DNA from: Geomonas sp. RF6
Lineage (GTDB): Bacteria > Desulfobacterota > Desulfuromonadia > Geobacterales > Geobacteraceae
Reading direction: 5' to 3'
NCBI RefSeq assembly: GCF_021044625.1
Contig: NZ_CP087999.1
Coordinates: 3,431,001-3,495,000 of the forward strand
DNA length: 64,000 nt
Shown here: positions 9,454 through 16,891 of the stretch, in pieces
How positions within the stretch are numbered: the stretch's first letter is position 1
Layout: every line of letters starts with the position of its first letter
Made by a program: the position numbers and the translations under genes
The notes under the pieces: model-generated
What the model saw: only the letters and a program-made list of their open reading frames with translations
Told to the model about the DNA's origin: nothing
Database searches by the model: none

Positions 9454-10509
9454 ATGGAAATCCGCATGGCGGCCAAAAAGACCCTCGGCGACTTCACCCT
9501 CGACGTCGATTTCTCCGTCTCCGGCGATGACATCGGGGTATTCGGCCAGTCGGGGAGCGGGAAGTCCACCCTCGTGGGGCTGATAGCGGGGCTTGCCGAC
9601 CCGGACGAGGGGGAAATCTACCTCGACGATATCTGTCTCTTCAGCAGCAAGAGGAGGATCGCCCTCCCCCCCGAAAAGCGGCGCGTCTCCATCGTCTTCC
9701 AGGCGTCCTGCCTCTTTCCGCACCTGAGCGTCAGGTCGAACCTGCTGTACGGCTTCAAGCGCTGCAGCCCGGAGTACAGAAACGTCGACTTCCATGCCTT
9801 GGTGGAGGTGCTGAAGCTGGAGGGGCTTTTGGAGCGCGGGGTAAGCCACCTTTCGGGAGGGGAGAGGCAGCGGGTGGCGCTGGGGCGGGCGGTGCTCGCC
9901 AATCCGCGGCTCCTCCTTCTCGACGAGCCGCTGAGCGCCCTTGACGACACCCTCAAGTTCCAGATCATCCCGTATCTGAAGGACGTCAGCGCCCGCTTCA
10001 GGATCCCCTATCTCTTCATTTCCCACTCCCTGCTGGAGATGCGCCTTATGGCCGACCAGGTCATTGCGGTGGAGTCGGGGCGGATAGCTGCGCACACGAC
10101 CGCGGAAAAGCTCGCGCGCGAAAAGATGGGGCGCAGCCCCATGGGGTACCTCAATCTTTTGCATCTGGAGGGGATGGGGGTGCAGGAGGGACTTCATCTT
10201 TACCGGTGGGGGGACAACGAGGTGCTCCTTTCAGCGGGGGACGAGCGCCCGAAGGCGCTCTTTGAGCTCTCTTCCCGCGATATCATCCTTTTCAAGAAAC
10301 ACCCGGAGGCGATCAGCGCCCGCAACCTCCTGGAGTGCACCGTGAAAAACACCTTTGCCTCCGGCACGAAGGTGGGGGTGGAGCTCTCCTGCGGTAACAG
10401 GAAGCTCATTGCCGAGGTCGTCGCCGCGGCCGCCTCCGACCTGCAACTGCAGGAAGGGAGCGAGCTGTATGCCGTGGTGAAGGCTTCGTCGTTCAGGCGG
10501 CTCGATTAG
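9454..10509 (+). CDS. modC: Molybdate ABC transporter ATPase
   Basis: ATP-hydrolysing subunit of ModABC. Walker A GQSGSGKST near residue 31, signature LSGGERQRVALGRA, Walker B LLLLDEPLSALD and an H-loop (ISHSL) are all present. The C-terminal third (about 275-351) carries a TOBE/mop-like domain typical of ModC that binds oxyanion and can provide feedback inhibition. 351 residues, full length. It is the last gene of the operon; a REP-like element lies just behind and may end the transcript. Confidence 0.94.
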   Translation: MEIRMAAKKTLGDFTLDVDFSVSGDDIGVFGQSGSGKSTLVGLIAGLADPDEGEIYLDDICLFSSKRRIALPPEKRRVSIVFQASCLFPHLSVRSNLLYGFKRCSPEYRNVDFHALVEVLKLEGLLERGVSHLSGGERQRVALGRAVLANPRLLLLDEPLSALDDTLKFQIIPYLKDVSARFRIPYLFISHSLLEMRLMADQVIAVESGRIAAHTTAEKLAREKMGRSPMGYLNLLHLEGMGVQEGLHLYRWGDNEVLLSAGDERPKALFELSSRDIILFKKHPEAISARNLLECTVKNTFASGTKVGVELSCGNRKLIAEVVAAAASDLQLQEGSELYAVVKASSFRRLD

Positions 10510-10529
10510 AGTTGCCGTTGCAGTGGACC

Positions 10530-10561
10530 GCCGGGAACGCCTGCGGCTTATCCCGGCCTAC
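10530..10561 (+). repeat. REP-like palindromic element (single copy)
   Basis: Starts GCCGGGAACG, ends ATCCCGGCCTAC, and is imperfectly palindromic (GCCGGG against CCCGGC). The layout and the terminal CTAC (GTAG on the other strand) match enterobacterial REP elements. The same core recurs inverted at 58787-58818. It lies between the convergent modC and mnmA genes. Confidence 0.7.
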
Positions 10562-10581
10562 AGTTCACAGTCACATCTGCA

Positions 10582-11664
10582 TCAGGGCGTTCCTGCCTCG
10601 ATCCAGCCGCCGCCTACCACACGATCCCCGTCGTAGAGGACAACTGCCTGCCCAGGTGTCACACCCCCCTGCGGAGTCTCGAATTTTACCCGCAGCTTTC
10701 CGTCCGCCTCCAGCGCCGCTTCGCACGGCACCGGCTTCTGCCGGTAGCGGATGCTGCACGTCCCGTGGAAGCTTTCCGGTGCGGTGCCGGTCCAGGTGGT
10801 GTTCCCGGCGACGAGCCCCCCGCAGGTGAGCTCGTGGCGCGGCCCCACGGTCACGACGGCGTTATCGCGGTCGATGGCGAGTACGTAGAGCGGCTCCGCC
10901 CAGGCGATGCCGAGCCCGCGCCGCTGCCCGACGGTGAACTGGTGTACGCCGTTGTGGACGCCGACCTTCTTCCCGGTGCTCGTGACGATCTCTCCCGGCT
11001 CCGGGTGCACCCCGTTTTCCTCCAGAAAGCGCACATAGTCGTTGTCGGGTATAAAGCAGATTTCCTGGCTCTCCTGCTTCTGGGCGGTCGGGAGGTTGTA
11101 CCTCTCGGCGAGCTGCCGCACCTCGTGCTTTTCCATCGACCCGATCGGGAGGATGGTGCGGGAGAGCTGGTCCGCGTTCATGGCGAAAAGGAAATACGAC
11201 TGGTCCTTGCGCTGGTCGAGCCCCTTGAGGAGCTGGTACGCTCCGGCGGCGTCCTTCTCGATGCGGGCATAGTGCCCGGTGGCGAGGAGGTCCGCCCCGA
11301 AGGAAGAGGCCATCTCCAGGAGCGCCCCGAACTTGATCCTTTCGTTGCAGCGCGCGCAGGGGTTCGGCGTCCGTCCTGCGGCATACTCGCGGACGAAGTC
11401 GTCGATGACCATCTCCTTGAACTTGTCGCGCAGGTCCAGCACCTCGAAGGGGATGCCGAGCCGCTTTGCGACCCTGCCGGCGTCCATGACGTCGGTGAGG
11501 GAGCAGCAGGTCTTTCCGCCTACAGGAGCGTGGCGCGGCTCGTACAACTGCATGGTGACGCCGATAACCTCATATCCCCTTTCCTGTAGAAGGGCGGCGG
11601 TGACGGATGAATCGACGCCGCCACTCATCGCCACCAGAACTTTTTTGCCAACTGACTCGGTCAT
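10582..11664 (-). CDS. mnmA: tRNA-specific 2-thiouridylase MnmA
   Basis: Forms 2-thiouridine at wobble U34 of Lys, Glu and Gln tRNAs. PP-loop SGGVDSS at residues 14-20; catalytic Cys103 (NPCARCN) and persulfide Cys203 (QEICFI) are both present. 360 residues, normal length. ATG at 11664 is preceded by AAGAGG; an upstream start at 11736 has no support. It lies downstream of a tusA-like gene, fitting a sulfur relay to MnmA, but 188 bp separate them and the canonical TusBCD/TusE partners are not in the window. Confidence 0.95.
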   Translation of the reverse strand: MTESVGKKVLVAMSGGVDSSVTAALLQERGYEVIGVTMQLYEPRHAPVGGKTCCSLTDVMDAGRVAKRLGIPFEVLDLRDKFKEMVIDDFVREYAAGRTPNPCARCNERIKFGALLEMASSFGADLLATGHYARIEKDAAGAYQLLKGLDQRKDQSYFLFAMNADQLSRTILPIGSMEKHEVRQLAERYNLPTAQKQESQEICFIPDNDYVRFLEENGVHPEPGEIVTSTGKKVGVHNGVHQFTVGQRRGLGIAWAEPLYVLAIDRDNAVVTVGPRHELTCGGLVAGNTTWTGTAPESFHGTCSIRYRQKPVPCEAALEADGKLRVKFETPQGGVTPGQAVVLYDGDRVVGGGWIEAGTP

Positions 11665-11852
11665 ATTTCCTCTTGATGCACAATACGATGGATTGTTCGC
11701 CAGTCCCTCGAAAGGGGTGGGAACGCTCTGCTCCATAAACAGAAAAACCCCCAGCTGGAGAAAGGGAAGGGAGGGGGAGTGAAATCGCTCACTCGCTCCT
11801 CCCTCCGCCGTCTCAGGAGGGGGATGATGGTGCCGGGTATCGAGACTTGCTA

Positions 11853-12077
11853 CTAGTCCTCACCCTTCTCCAGCGTGAGGGTGTAGTAGCCGTCGGTCTC
11901 CTTCAGGCCGAGCAGCTTGTGCCCTTCCGCTTTCAGGCTCCTCGGGACGTTTTTCACCGGCTCGCCGTCATCGATGAGGAATTCCACCGTCTCCCCGGTC
12001 TCGATGTCTTCAAGGGCAAGCTTCGCCTTCACAAAGTTGGTCGGGCAGGTCACGCCCCGCAGATCTATTCTTTCCAT
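11853..12077 (-). CDS. TusA-family sulfur carrier protein
   Basis: 74-residue SirA/TusA fold protein. The conserved Cys that carries persulfide sulfur is in LRGVTCPTNFVKAK (residue 12, CPT in place of the common CPxP). Start ATG 12077 follows GGAGAGGGAG; upstream in-frame TTG is rejected. It lies between a sulfite reductase gene and mnmA, so it could pass sulfide-derived sulfur to the ThiS-like carrier system or to MnmA. The partner is inferred from context only. Confidence 0.85.
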   Translation of the reverse strand: MERIDLRGVTCPTNFVKAKLALEDIETGETVEFLIDDGEPVKNVPRSLKAEGHKLLGLKETDGYYTLTLEKGED

Positions 12078-12171
12078 ACTCCCTCTCCTCAACGTAAATC
12101 TGGCACGAGGATACCGTTTGCCAGAGAAAAAGGCCAGTCTTTTTCAGAAACTCCGGCGTCGCGCCGGGATC

Positions 12172-13110
12172 CTAGCGGATCGGCAGTTGCGTCTGCACGA
12201 TCTGCGGAGGAATGGTCTCCGCCACCGTGCACTCCGGGAAGCTCTTGCGCAGGTGCTCGAGGAGGGAGGAGCACCCCTCCTGCAGGATGATGTCGCCGAT
12301 GCGGACCCGTCCCTTCCCCTCCGCCTTCTCCTTGTACCAGGCGAGCACTTCCGCCACGAACGGCACTACCTGTTCCTCGGGGAGGAAGGTGGCGTAGAGG
12401 GTGCCGACGAGGGGGCGGCGCCCCCACTTCCCGCCGATGCGCACGGTGTAACCCCTCTTCACGCTCTTCCACGCATCGGTGGGGCAGACCTTCACGCAGT
12501 CGCCGCAGTAGATGCAGTTGGAGCCGTTAAAAACTGGCTTGTCGTCGTCACCCATGGTGATGGCGCCTTCGGTGCAGCTCTTGGCGCACAGTCCGCAGCT
12601 GATGCACTCGTCGGCGCAGAGCTCCGGCCAGATGGCGCCCTGCAATCCGACGTCGTTTGTCGCCGACTTCGGGCAGTCGAAAGGGCACCCGGCGAAACCG
12701 ACCTTGAACTTGTGGTGCCCGGTGGCGGTGCCGAACAGTTTCTCGTCCACCTCGAGCGCCGACTTCTGGGTGTCCACCAGGCCGTTCGGGTTGTACTCGC
12801 ACCCTCCGCAGGCGGTGGGGACGCGCACGCGCGCGCCGCAGGAAGCGACCTTCTGCTGCTCTTCGCCGAGCTCGGCAACGACCGCATCGAAGTCGGAGAA
12901 GTTGATGTTGATGAGCTCGATGGACTGGCGGACCGACAGGTGCACGTACCCCTTGCCGTATTTCTGCGCCACTGCAGCGATCTTGCTCAGGCGGTCCACC
13001 GACATCCGCCCCCCCGGCACCCGCAGGCGCACGGTGAAGAGGTCTTTGCCGCGCTCCTTGATGAAGCCGCCCGCCTTCAGGTTCTTGAGGTCAATCTTTA
13101 TATCTGCCAT
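12172..13110 (-). CDS. Small siroheme sulfite reductase with ferredoxin domain (assimilatory/AsrC type)
   Basis: Probably reduces sulfite to sulfide for biosynthesis. 312 residues: an N-terminal SiR/NiR half-domain (about 1-80), then a siroheme-[4Fe-4S] Cys set C101-x2-C104 and C142-x3-C146 (GCPFDCPKS). A ferredoxin insert carries two further clusters (Cys169, 172, 175, 179 and Cys199, 202, 205, 209), and a C-terminal tail follows. This is the one-subunit layout of AsrC/Fsr-C or low-molecular-weight assimilatory SiR, not DsrAB. It sits 58 bp downstream of the JAMM gene in the metY operon, which argues for assimilation. Nitrite reduction cannot be excluded. Confidence 0.82.
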   Translation of the reverse strand: MADIKIDLKNLKAGGFIKERGKDLFTVRLRVPGGRMSVDRLSKIAAVAQKYGKGYVHLSVRQSIELININFSDFDAVVAELGEEQQKVASCGARVRVPTACGGCEYNPNGLVDTQKSALEVDEKLFGTATGHHKFKVGFAGCPFDCPKSATNDVGLQGAIWPELCADECISCGLCAKSCTEGAITMGDDDKPVFNGSNCIYCGDCVKVCPTDAWKSVKRGYTVRIGGKWGRRPLVGTLYATFLPEEQVVPFVAEVLAWYKEKAEGKGRVRIGDIILQEGCSSLLEHLRKSFPECTVAETIPPQIVQTQLPIR

Positions 13111-13168
13111 CTATAGGGTCTCCTCCTGCGTGCGGCTGGCGCCGGACGCTTTTCTTCAATTGAAAGTC

Positions 13169-13570
13169 CTACTCCGTCACCACCATCTCTTCCGGCTCCA
13201 CCACGCCGTCCGTGATCTTGAACGACTTCGCCACCGGAGCCTCCCGGTCCATGAGGGAGACGATCAGGTGCGAGACATGCGGGGTCAGCGCGAGGCGGAT
13301 GTCCTCCTCCGACGGGCGCGCCGGAGATTCCGGATGCGAATGGTAGATCGCCACCATGTCCCACCCTTTGCGGCGCAGCTCCTTTACCACCGCGAACTGC
13401 TCCTTCGGGTCCATGGTGAAGTGCTCGTTGCTGGCATCCATGTTGGTCATCGGATGGTGCCCCAGGACGAGACCGTCTACCCCCGAGAGGATCCCGCACA
13501 CCTCGAGGGGAAACCCTTCCTGGGAGCGGGCGATTATCGCCTCGAGAATCTGGGAGGGGATCTTAAGCAT
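13169..13570 (-). CDS. JAMM/Mov34 zinc metalloprotease acting on a ThiS-like carrier (HcyD type)
   Basis: 133-residue minimal JAMM domain. Zinc and catalytic residues are complete: Glu23, then HxHx7SxxD as His77, His79, Ser87 and Asp90. In Wolinella a JAMM protein of this kind trims the masked tail of the sulfur carrier for homocysteine synthesis. Here the gene overlaps the ThiF-like gene by 8 bp, and the adjacent ThiS-like carrier has residues beyond GlyGly, so the same job is inferred. No ubiquitin-like fusion or signal peptide. Confidence 0.85.
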   Translation of the reverse strand: MLKIPSQILEAIIARSQEGFPLEVCGILSGVDGLVLGHHPMTNMDASNEHFTMDPKEQFAVVKELRRKGWDMVAIYHSHPESPARPSEEDIRLALTPHVSHLIVSLMDREAPVAKSFKITDGVVEPEEMVVTE

Positions 13571-14384
13571 TGCGCTGCTCCAGGTCGCACACGGTCATCG
13601 CTTCGAGCTCGTCGTGCAGTTCTGTGATGGTGGGGTTGTCGCCGCAGATCGGGCACTTCGCGCTCTTTTTCACCGGGATCTCCCTGAAGCGCATGCGCAG
13701 CGCGCTGTAGGTGAGGAGCCTTCCGGTGAGGAGGTCCCCCGCGCCGAGGAGGAACTTGATCGCCTCGGTCGCCTGGAGAGTCCCCAGCACGCCCGGAAGC
13801 ACGCCGATCACCCCCGCCTGCGAGCAGGTAGGGATAGCCTCCTTGGGGGGGGGGTCGGGGAAGATGCAGCGGTAGCAGGCGGATTCCCCCGGCTTCACCG
13901 TCATGGTCTGCCCGTCGAACTGCAGGATGCCGCCGTGGGAGTACGGCTTACCGGCGAGCACGCAGGCGTCGTTGATGAGGAACTTCGCCGCGAAGTTGTC
14001 GGTGCCGTCGATGACGAAGTCGTACTCCTCGATCATCTCCCTGATGTTCGCCGCGGAAACCCACTCCTGGTACGTCTTCACGTTAAGGTCCGGGTTGATG
14101 GCGAGCATCTTTTCCTTTGCCGAGAGCACCTTCGCCTTCCCCACGTCGGGGGTGAAGTGGATCACCTGGCGCTGCAGGTTGGAGAGGTCGACCTCGTCTG
14201 CGTCGGCGATGCCGATCTGCCCGACTCCGGCGGCGGCCAGGTAGAGAGCGATCGGGGCGCCCAGCCCCCCCGCGCCGATGATGAGCACCTTGCCGTTCAG
14301 GAGCTTGCGCTGGCCTTTACCGCCGACCTCCTTCAGGAGGATGTGGCGGGAGTAGCGGGTGATCTGGTCCTCGGTGAGCTTCAT
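13563..14384 (-). CDS. HesA/MoeB/ThiF-family adenylyltransferase for the sulfur carrier (HcyF type)
   Basis: E1-like enzyme that adenylates the C-terminal Gly of the carrier protein. 273 residues: nucleotide-binding GAGGLG at 37-42, LSNLQRQ following, and a zinc tetrad from CYRC and CPIC (KSAKCPICGDN near the C-terminus). Its start overlaps the thiS-like stop by 4 bp (ATGA), and its end overlaps the JAMM gene by 8 bp, so the three products are translationally coupled. Alternative roles as MoeB or ThiF for Moco or thiamine are less likely because of the metY neighbour. Confidence 0.87.
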   Translation of the reverse strand: MKLTEDQITRYSRHILLKEVGGKGQRKLLNGKVLIIGAGGLGAPIALYLAAAGVGQIGIADADEVDLSNLQRQVIHFTPDVGKAKVLSAKEKMLAINPDLNVKTYQEWVSAANIREMIEEYDFVIDGTDNFAAKFLINDACVLAGKPYSHGGILQFDGQTMTVKPGESACYRCIFPDPPPKEAIPTCSQAGVIGVLPGVLGTLQATEAIKFLLGAGDLLTGRLLTYSALRMRFREIPVKKSAKCPICGDNPTITELHDELEAMTVCDLEQRNA

Positions 14385-14593
14385 AAAGAGCCACCCCCCA
14401 TGAAGTAGAGGAATTCCACCGTGTCGCCGTCCTTCACCGTTATGGCGTCGAAGTCGGCGCGGTCGAGGATGTCGCCGTTCAGTTCCACGGTGACGTACTC
14501 GCGCTGGGCTACCTGGAGCTCTTCGAGGAGCCTCGTTACCGAAAGTGCATCCTGGGCGACTTCTGCCGCTTTGCCATTTACTGTCAGATTCAT
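14381..14593 (-). CDS. ThiS/MoaD-like sulfur carrier protein with masked C-terminus (HcyS type)
   Basis: 70-residue ubiquitin-fold carrier that would bear a C-terminal thiocarboxylate. It ends VEFLYFMGGGSL, so two or three residues lie beyond the GlyGly. ThiS normally ends in GG. A protease must remove the tail before activation, which fits the adjacent JAMM gene. The start ATG 14593 follows CAGGAG. It lies between metY (58 bp upstream) and the activator gene, so sulfur delivery to MetY is the likely function rather than thiamine synthesis. Confidence 0.87.
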   Translation of the reverse strand: MNLTVNGKAAEVAQDALSVTRLLEELQVAQREYVTVELNGDILDRADFDAITVKDGDTVEFLYFMGGGSL

Positions 14594-14651
14594 TGATTAT
14601 GCTCCTGGTGGTCCTTTTTCGGGACGTGGTCTGTGCCGGGCGGGGCGGTTA

Positions 14652-15905
14652 CTACAGCGCCCCGAGCGCCGCGCCGAAGTCGTCTAAGATATCCTCTATT
14701 GCCTCGATGCCAACCGAAACCCTTATGAGCTCTTCGGTCACACCCATGAGCCCCTTTACCTCCGGCTCGTACTCCGCGCAGATCGTGCTCGCCGGGTGGA
14801 TCACCAGCGTCTTCGTGTCTCCGATGTTGGCAAGATTCTTCGCCAGTTTCAACCCGTTTATGACCGTGAAGGCGCTCTGGCGGTCTGCGACCCCGAAGGT
14901 GAGGAGGCCGCCGAACTTGCCGCCGAACTGCTTTTGTGCCGTTTCGTGGTACGGAGAGTCGGAAAGACCGGGGTAGTTGACCCAGGCCACCTTTTCGTAG
15001 CTCTGCAGGAATTCCGCGAGCCTCTGGGCATTGGAGCAATGGCGCTCCATCCGCAGCGCCAGCGTCTCCAGCCCCTCGCCCAACAGGAAGGAATTCATCG
15101 GCGCGGCGCAGGCGCCGAGGTCCTTGTGGATCAGCTTCCTCGTGCGGGAGGTGAAGGCGAAGCCGCGGAACTTCTTGTAGAACGGCTCGAAGTGGGGGAA
15201 TTTTTCGCTCTGCCAGTTGAAGCTACCGCAGTCGATGATGGCGCCGCCGATGGCGTTCGCGGTGCCGTTTATAAACTTGCTGGTAGAGTGAATCACGATG
15301 TCCGCGCCGAGATCCCTCATCCTGGCGAGATAGGGGGTGGATACGGTCGCGTCCACCATGAGGGGGACGCCGTGCCTTTTGGCGATGGCGGAGAGCTCCG
15401 CGATGTCGGGAACGTCCATCTTCGGGTTGCCGATCGTCTCCACGAAGACGAGGCGCGTGCGCTCGCTCATAGCCCCCTCGACCGCCTCCAGATCGGTGGG
15501 GTCGACAAAACGGGTCGTGACGCCGAAGTTGCCGAGGGTGTCACGGAAGAGGGAGAAGGTGCCGCCAAAGAGAGAGGAGGAGGAGACGATCTCGTCGCCG
15601 CTGCGCACTACCGCCATGACAGCGGTGGTGATCGCCGCCATCCCCGAGGCGGTGACGATAGCCGCAATCCCCCCTTCGATGACGGCCAGACGGCGCTCCA
15701 GGGCGTCCAGGGTGGGGTTCCCGATGCGGGTGTAGATCGGCCCTACCGCTCTGCCGCGAAAGATGTCCTCCAGTCCTTCGGCACTGTCCTGGGCAAATGC
15801 GGAGGCTTGCACGATGGGAGCCTTCGTCGCTCCCCCCGGACCCGGTGCCACGCCGCCATGCACCAGCAGGGTATCAAATTTCAGCTCTCGTTCCGCCTTG
15901 CCCAC
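14652..15905 (-). CDS. metY: O-acetylhomoserine sulfhydrylase
   Basis: PLP enzyme that makes homocysteine from O-acetylhomoserine and a sulfur donor. 417 residues, normal for MetY. PLP-binding Lys lies in IHSTSKFINGTANAIGG; other family signatures are YTRIGNPT and SGMAAI. Start is GTG 15905 with AGGAGG 5 bases ahead. It is the first gene of the minus-strand sulfur operon, behind its own promoter and a palindromic operator. Free sulfide or the thiocarboxylated carrier encoded next door could both be sulfur donors; context favours the carrier. Confidence 0.93.
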   Translation of the reverse strand: MGKAERELKFDTLLVHGGVAPGPGGATKAPIVQASAFAQDSAEGLEDIFRGRAVGPIYTRIGNPTLDALERRLAVIEGGIAAIVTASGMAAITTAVMAVVRSGDEIVSSSSLFGGTFSLFRDTLGNFGVTTRFVDPTDLEAVEGAMSERTRLVFVETIGNPKMDVPDIAELSAIAKRHGVPLMVDATVSTPYLARMRDLGADIVIHSTSKFINGTANAIGGAIIDCGSFNWQSEKFPHFEPFYKKFRGFAFTSRTRKLIHKDLGACAAPMNSFLLGEGLETLALRMERHCSNAQRLAEFLQSYEKVAWVNYPGLSDSPYHETAQKQFGGKFGGLLTFGVADRQSAFTVINGLKLAKNLANIGDTKTLVIHPASTICAEYEPEVKGLMGVTEELIRVSVGIEAIEDILDDFGAALGAL

Positions 15906-15943
15906 AGCGCCTCCTAAATCTATGGAAATAATCTTCTTCTTGC

Positions 15944-15962
15944 GGTAATAAACTCTATTACC
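15944..15962 (-). promoter_or_regulatory. Palindromic operator in metY leader
   Basis: GGTAATA-AACTC-TATTACC (plus-strand reading): 7-bp perfect arms with a 5-bp spacer, 39 bp upstream of the metY start and downstream of its predicted promoter. Position suits repression by roadblock. The Rrf2 regulator encoded divergently is the natural candidate, without proof. Confidence 0.6.
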
Positions 15963-16008
15963 TACTGCCGAGGTGTAAAACCGGCAGCTTAATGAAATGG
16001 TGTGGCAG

Positions 16009-16038
16009 AGGATAAAGAATATGTGGTGGATTTGTCAA
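16009..16038 (-). promoter_or_regulatory. Sigma-70 promoter of the metY operon
   Basis: On the minus strand TTGACA (16038-16033), then 17-18 bases and TTATCC/TATCCT (about 16015-16009). A perfect -35 and a fair -10; start would fall near 16002. Confidence 0.65.
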
Positions 16039-16062
16039 GAAATAAAAGGGTGATACCAGAGT

Positions 16063-16150
16063 AAAAAGGTGGGGAATAGGTACCGCGGCTCCCCCTTTTC
16101 GGGGACTCAGGTCGCTTGGGCGCTGCAGTCCGTGCTCTCCTCCCTCTTTT
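16063..16150. other. Hairpin-rich element between divergent metY and Rrf2 genes
   Basis: Between the two divergent promoters lies AGGTGG, then GGTACCGCGG (16079-16088), then a hairpin CCCC-TTTT-GGGG. The TACCGCGG piece resembles the T-box core, but an insertion separates it from AGGTGG and no Stem I is seen. Orientation and function are unresolved. Confidence 0.3.
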
Positions 16151-16212
16151 CTTGAGAATCAGGCGCTTGCGCGAACGGAGGTGCTGCATGCGGTAAAGGA
16201 AAAATTACTTCT

Positions 16213-16240
16213 TGACAATAGTGCTGCTCCAATGATAATC
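16213..16240 (+). promoter_or_regulatory. Sigma-70 promoter of the Rrf2 regulator/cys operon
   Basis: TTGACA (16213-16218), 16 bases, GATAAT (16235-16240): near-consensus. The start codon of the regulator is 30 bp further on. Confidence 0.75.
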
Positions 16241-16270
16241 AGTAATCTACCTAGTTGATAGGATAAAAAG

Positions 16271-16732
16271 ATGATCTCTAAAAAGACCAAGTACGGCCTG
16301 AAGGCACTTATCTACCTTGCACAGCATTACGAAGAAGGGCCGATCCTGATCGCCGACCTGGCGCGGGAAGAGCGGATCCCCAAGAAGTTCCTGGAAGCGA
16401 TCCTTCTCGCTCTGAAAAATAGTGGCATCCTGCAGAGCCAGAAAGGGAAGGGGGGTGGGTACTTCCTCGCCAGGGCGCCGAAGACGATCACCTTCGGCCA
16501 GGCGGTCCGCGTTATGGAGGGCCCCCTCGCCCCGGTCCCCTGCGTCAGCGAAACCTCCTACGCAAAGTGCACCGAGTGCGAGGACGAGAACACCTGCGGC
16601 ATCAGGTTTGTCATGAAGGAGACGCGGGACGCCATCGCGAAGGTGCTCGATGGCACCACCCTTGCCGACGTCCTTGAGCAGATCGAAAAAGCAGAGAAAG
16701 AGCACCGAGGGATACTGGATTTCTGCATCTAG
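16271..16732 (+). CDS. Rrf2-family transcriptional regulator (IscR/CymR-like) of sulfur genes
   Basis: 153-residue winged-helix DNA-binding protein: N-terminal Rrf2 HTH (MISKKTKYGLKALIYLA, recognition helix around IPKKFLEAILLALKNSG). The ligand region has cysteines at 91, 100, 103 and 109, a spacing that could hold an Fe-S cluster as in IscR/NsrR, although the pattern is not identical to either. CymR-like regulators without a cluster control cysteine genes in other phyla. Position between the metY operon and cysTWA-cysK strongly suggests control of sulfur assimilation. The effector is unknown. Confidence 0.85.
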   Translation: MISKKTKYGLKALIYLAQHYEEGPILIADLAREERIPKKFLEAILLALKNSGILQSQKGKGGGYFLARAPKTITFGQAVRVMEGPLAPVPCVSETSYAKCTECEDENTCGIRFVMKETRDAIAKVLDGTTLADVLEQIEKAEKEHRGILDFCI

Positions 16733-16748
16733 TCCGACGTACCTCCGG

Positions 16749-16845
16749 GTAGACGTCGGGTACCTCCTAAGGCGGGCCACTTCCCCTGCGAGTGGCGGCG
16801 CAAGCCGCCACCCCGGGGGCTTCCTGCCGGACTCTCGACGTCTAC
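16749..16845 (+). promoter_or_regulatory. Structured leader before cysT
   Basis: GTAGACGTCG (16749-16758) pairs with CGACGTCTAC (16836-16845), enclosing a strong hairpin GTGGCGGC-GCAA-GCCGCCAC (16792-16811). A further pairing GCCACT/AGTGGC is possible as an alternative. There is no terminal T-run. It lies in the 160-bp gap between the regulator and cysT and could be a cis-regulatory RNA or an intra-operon processing element. Confidence 0.45.
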
Positions 16846-16891
16846 GACGCCCTGTCTCGCGACGGGAGGGGGCGAAAAAACGGAGCGTACC

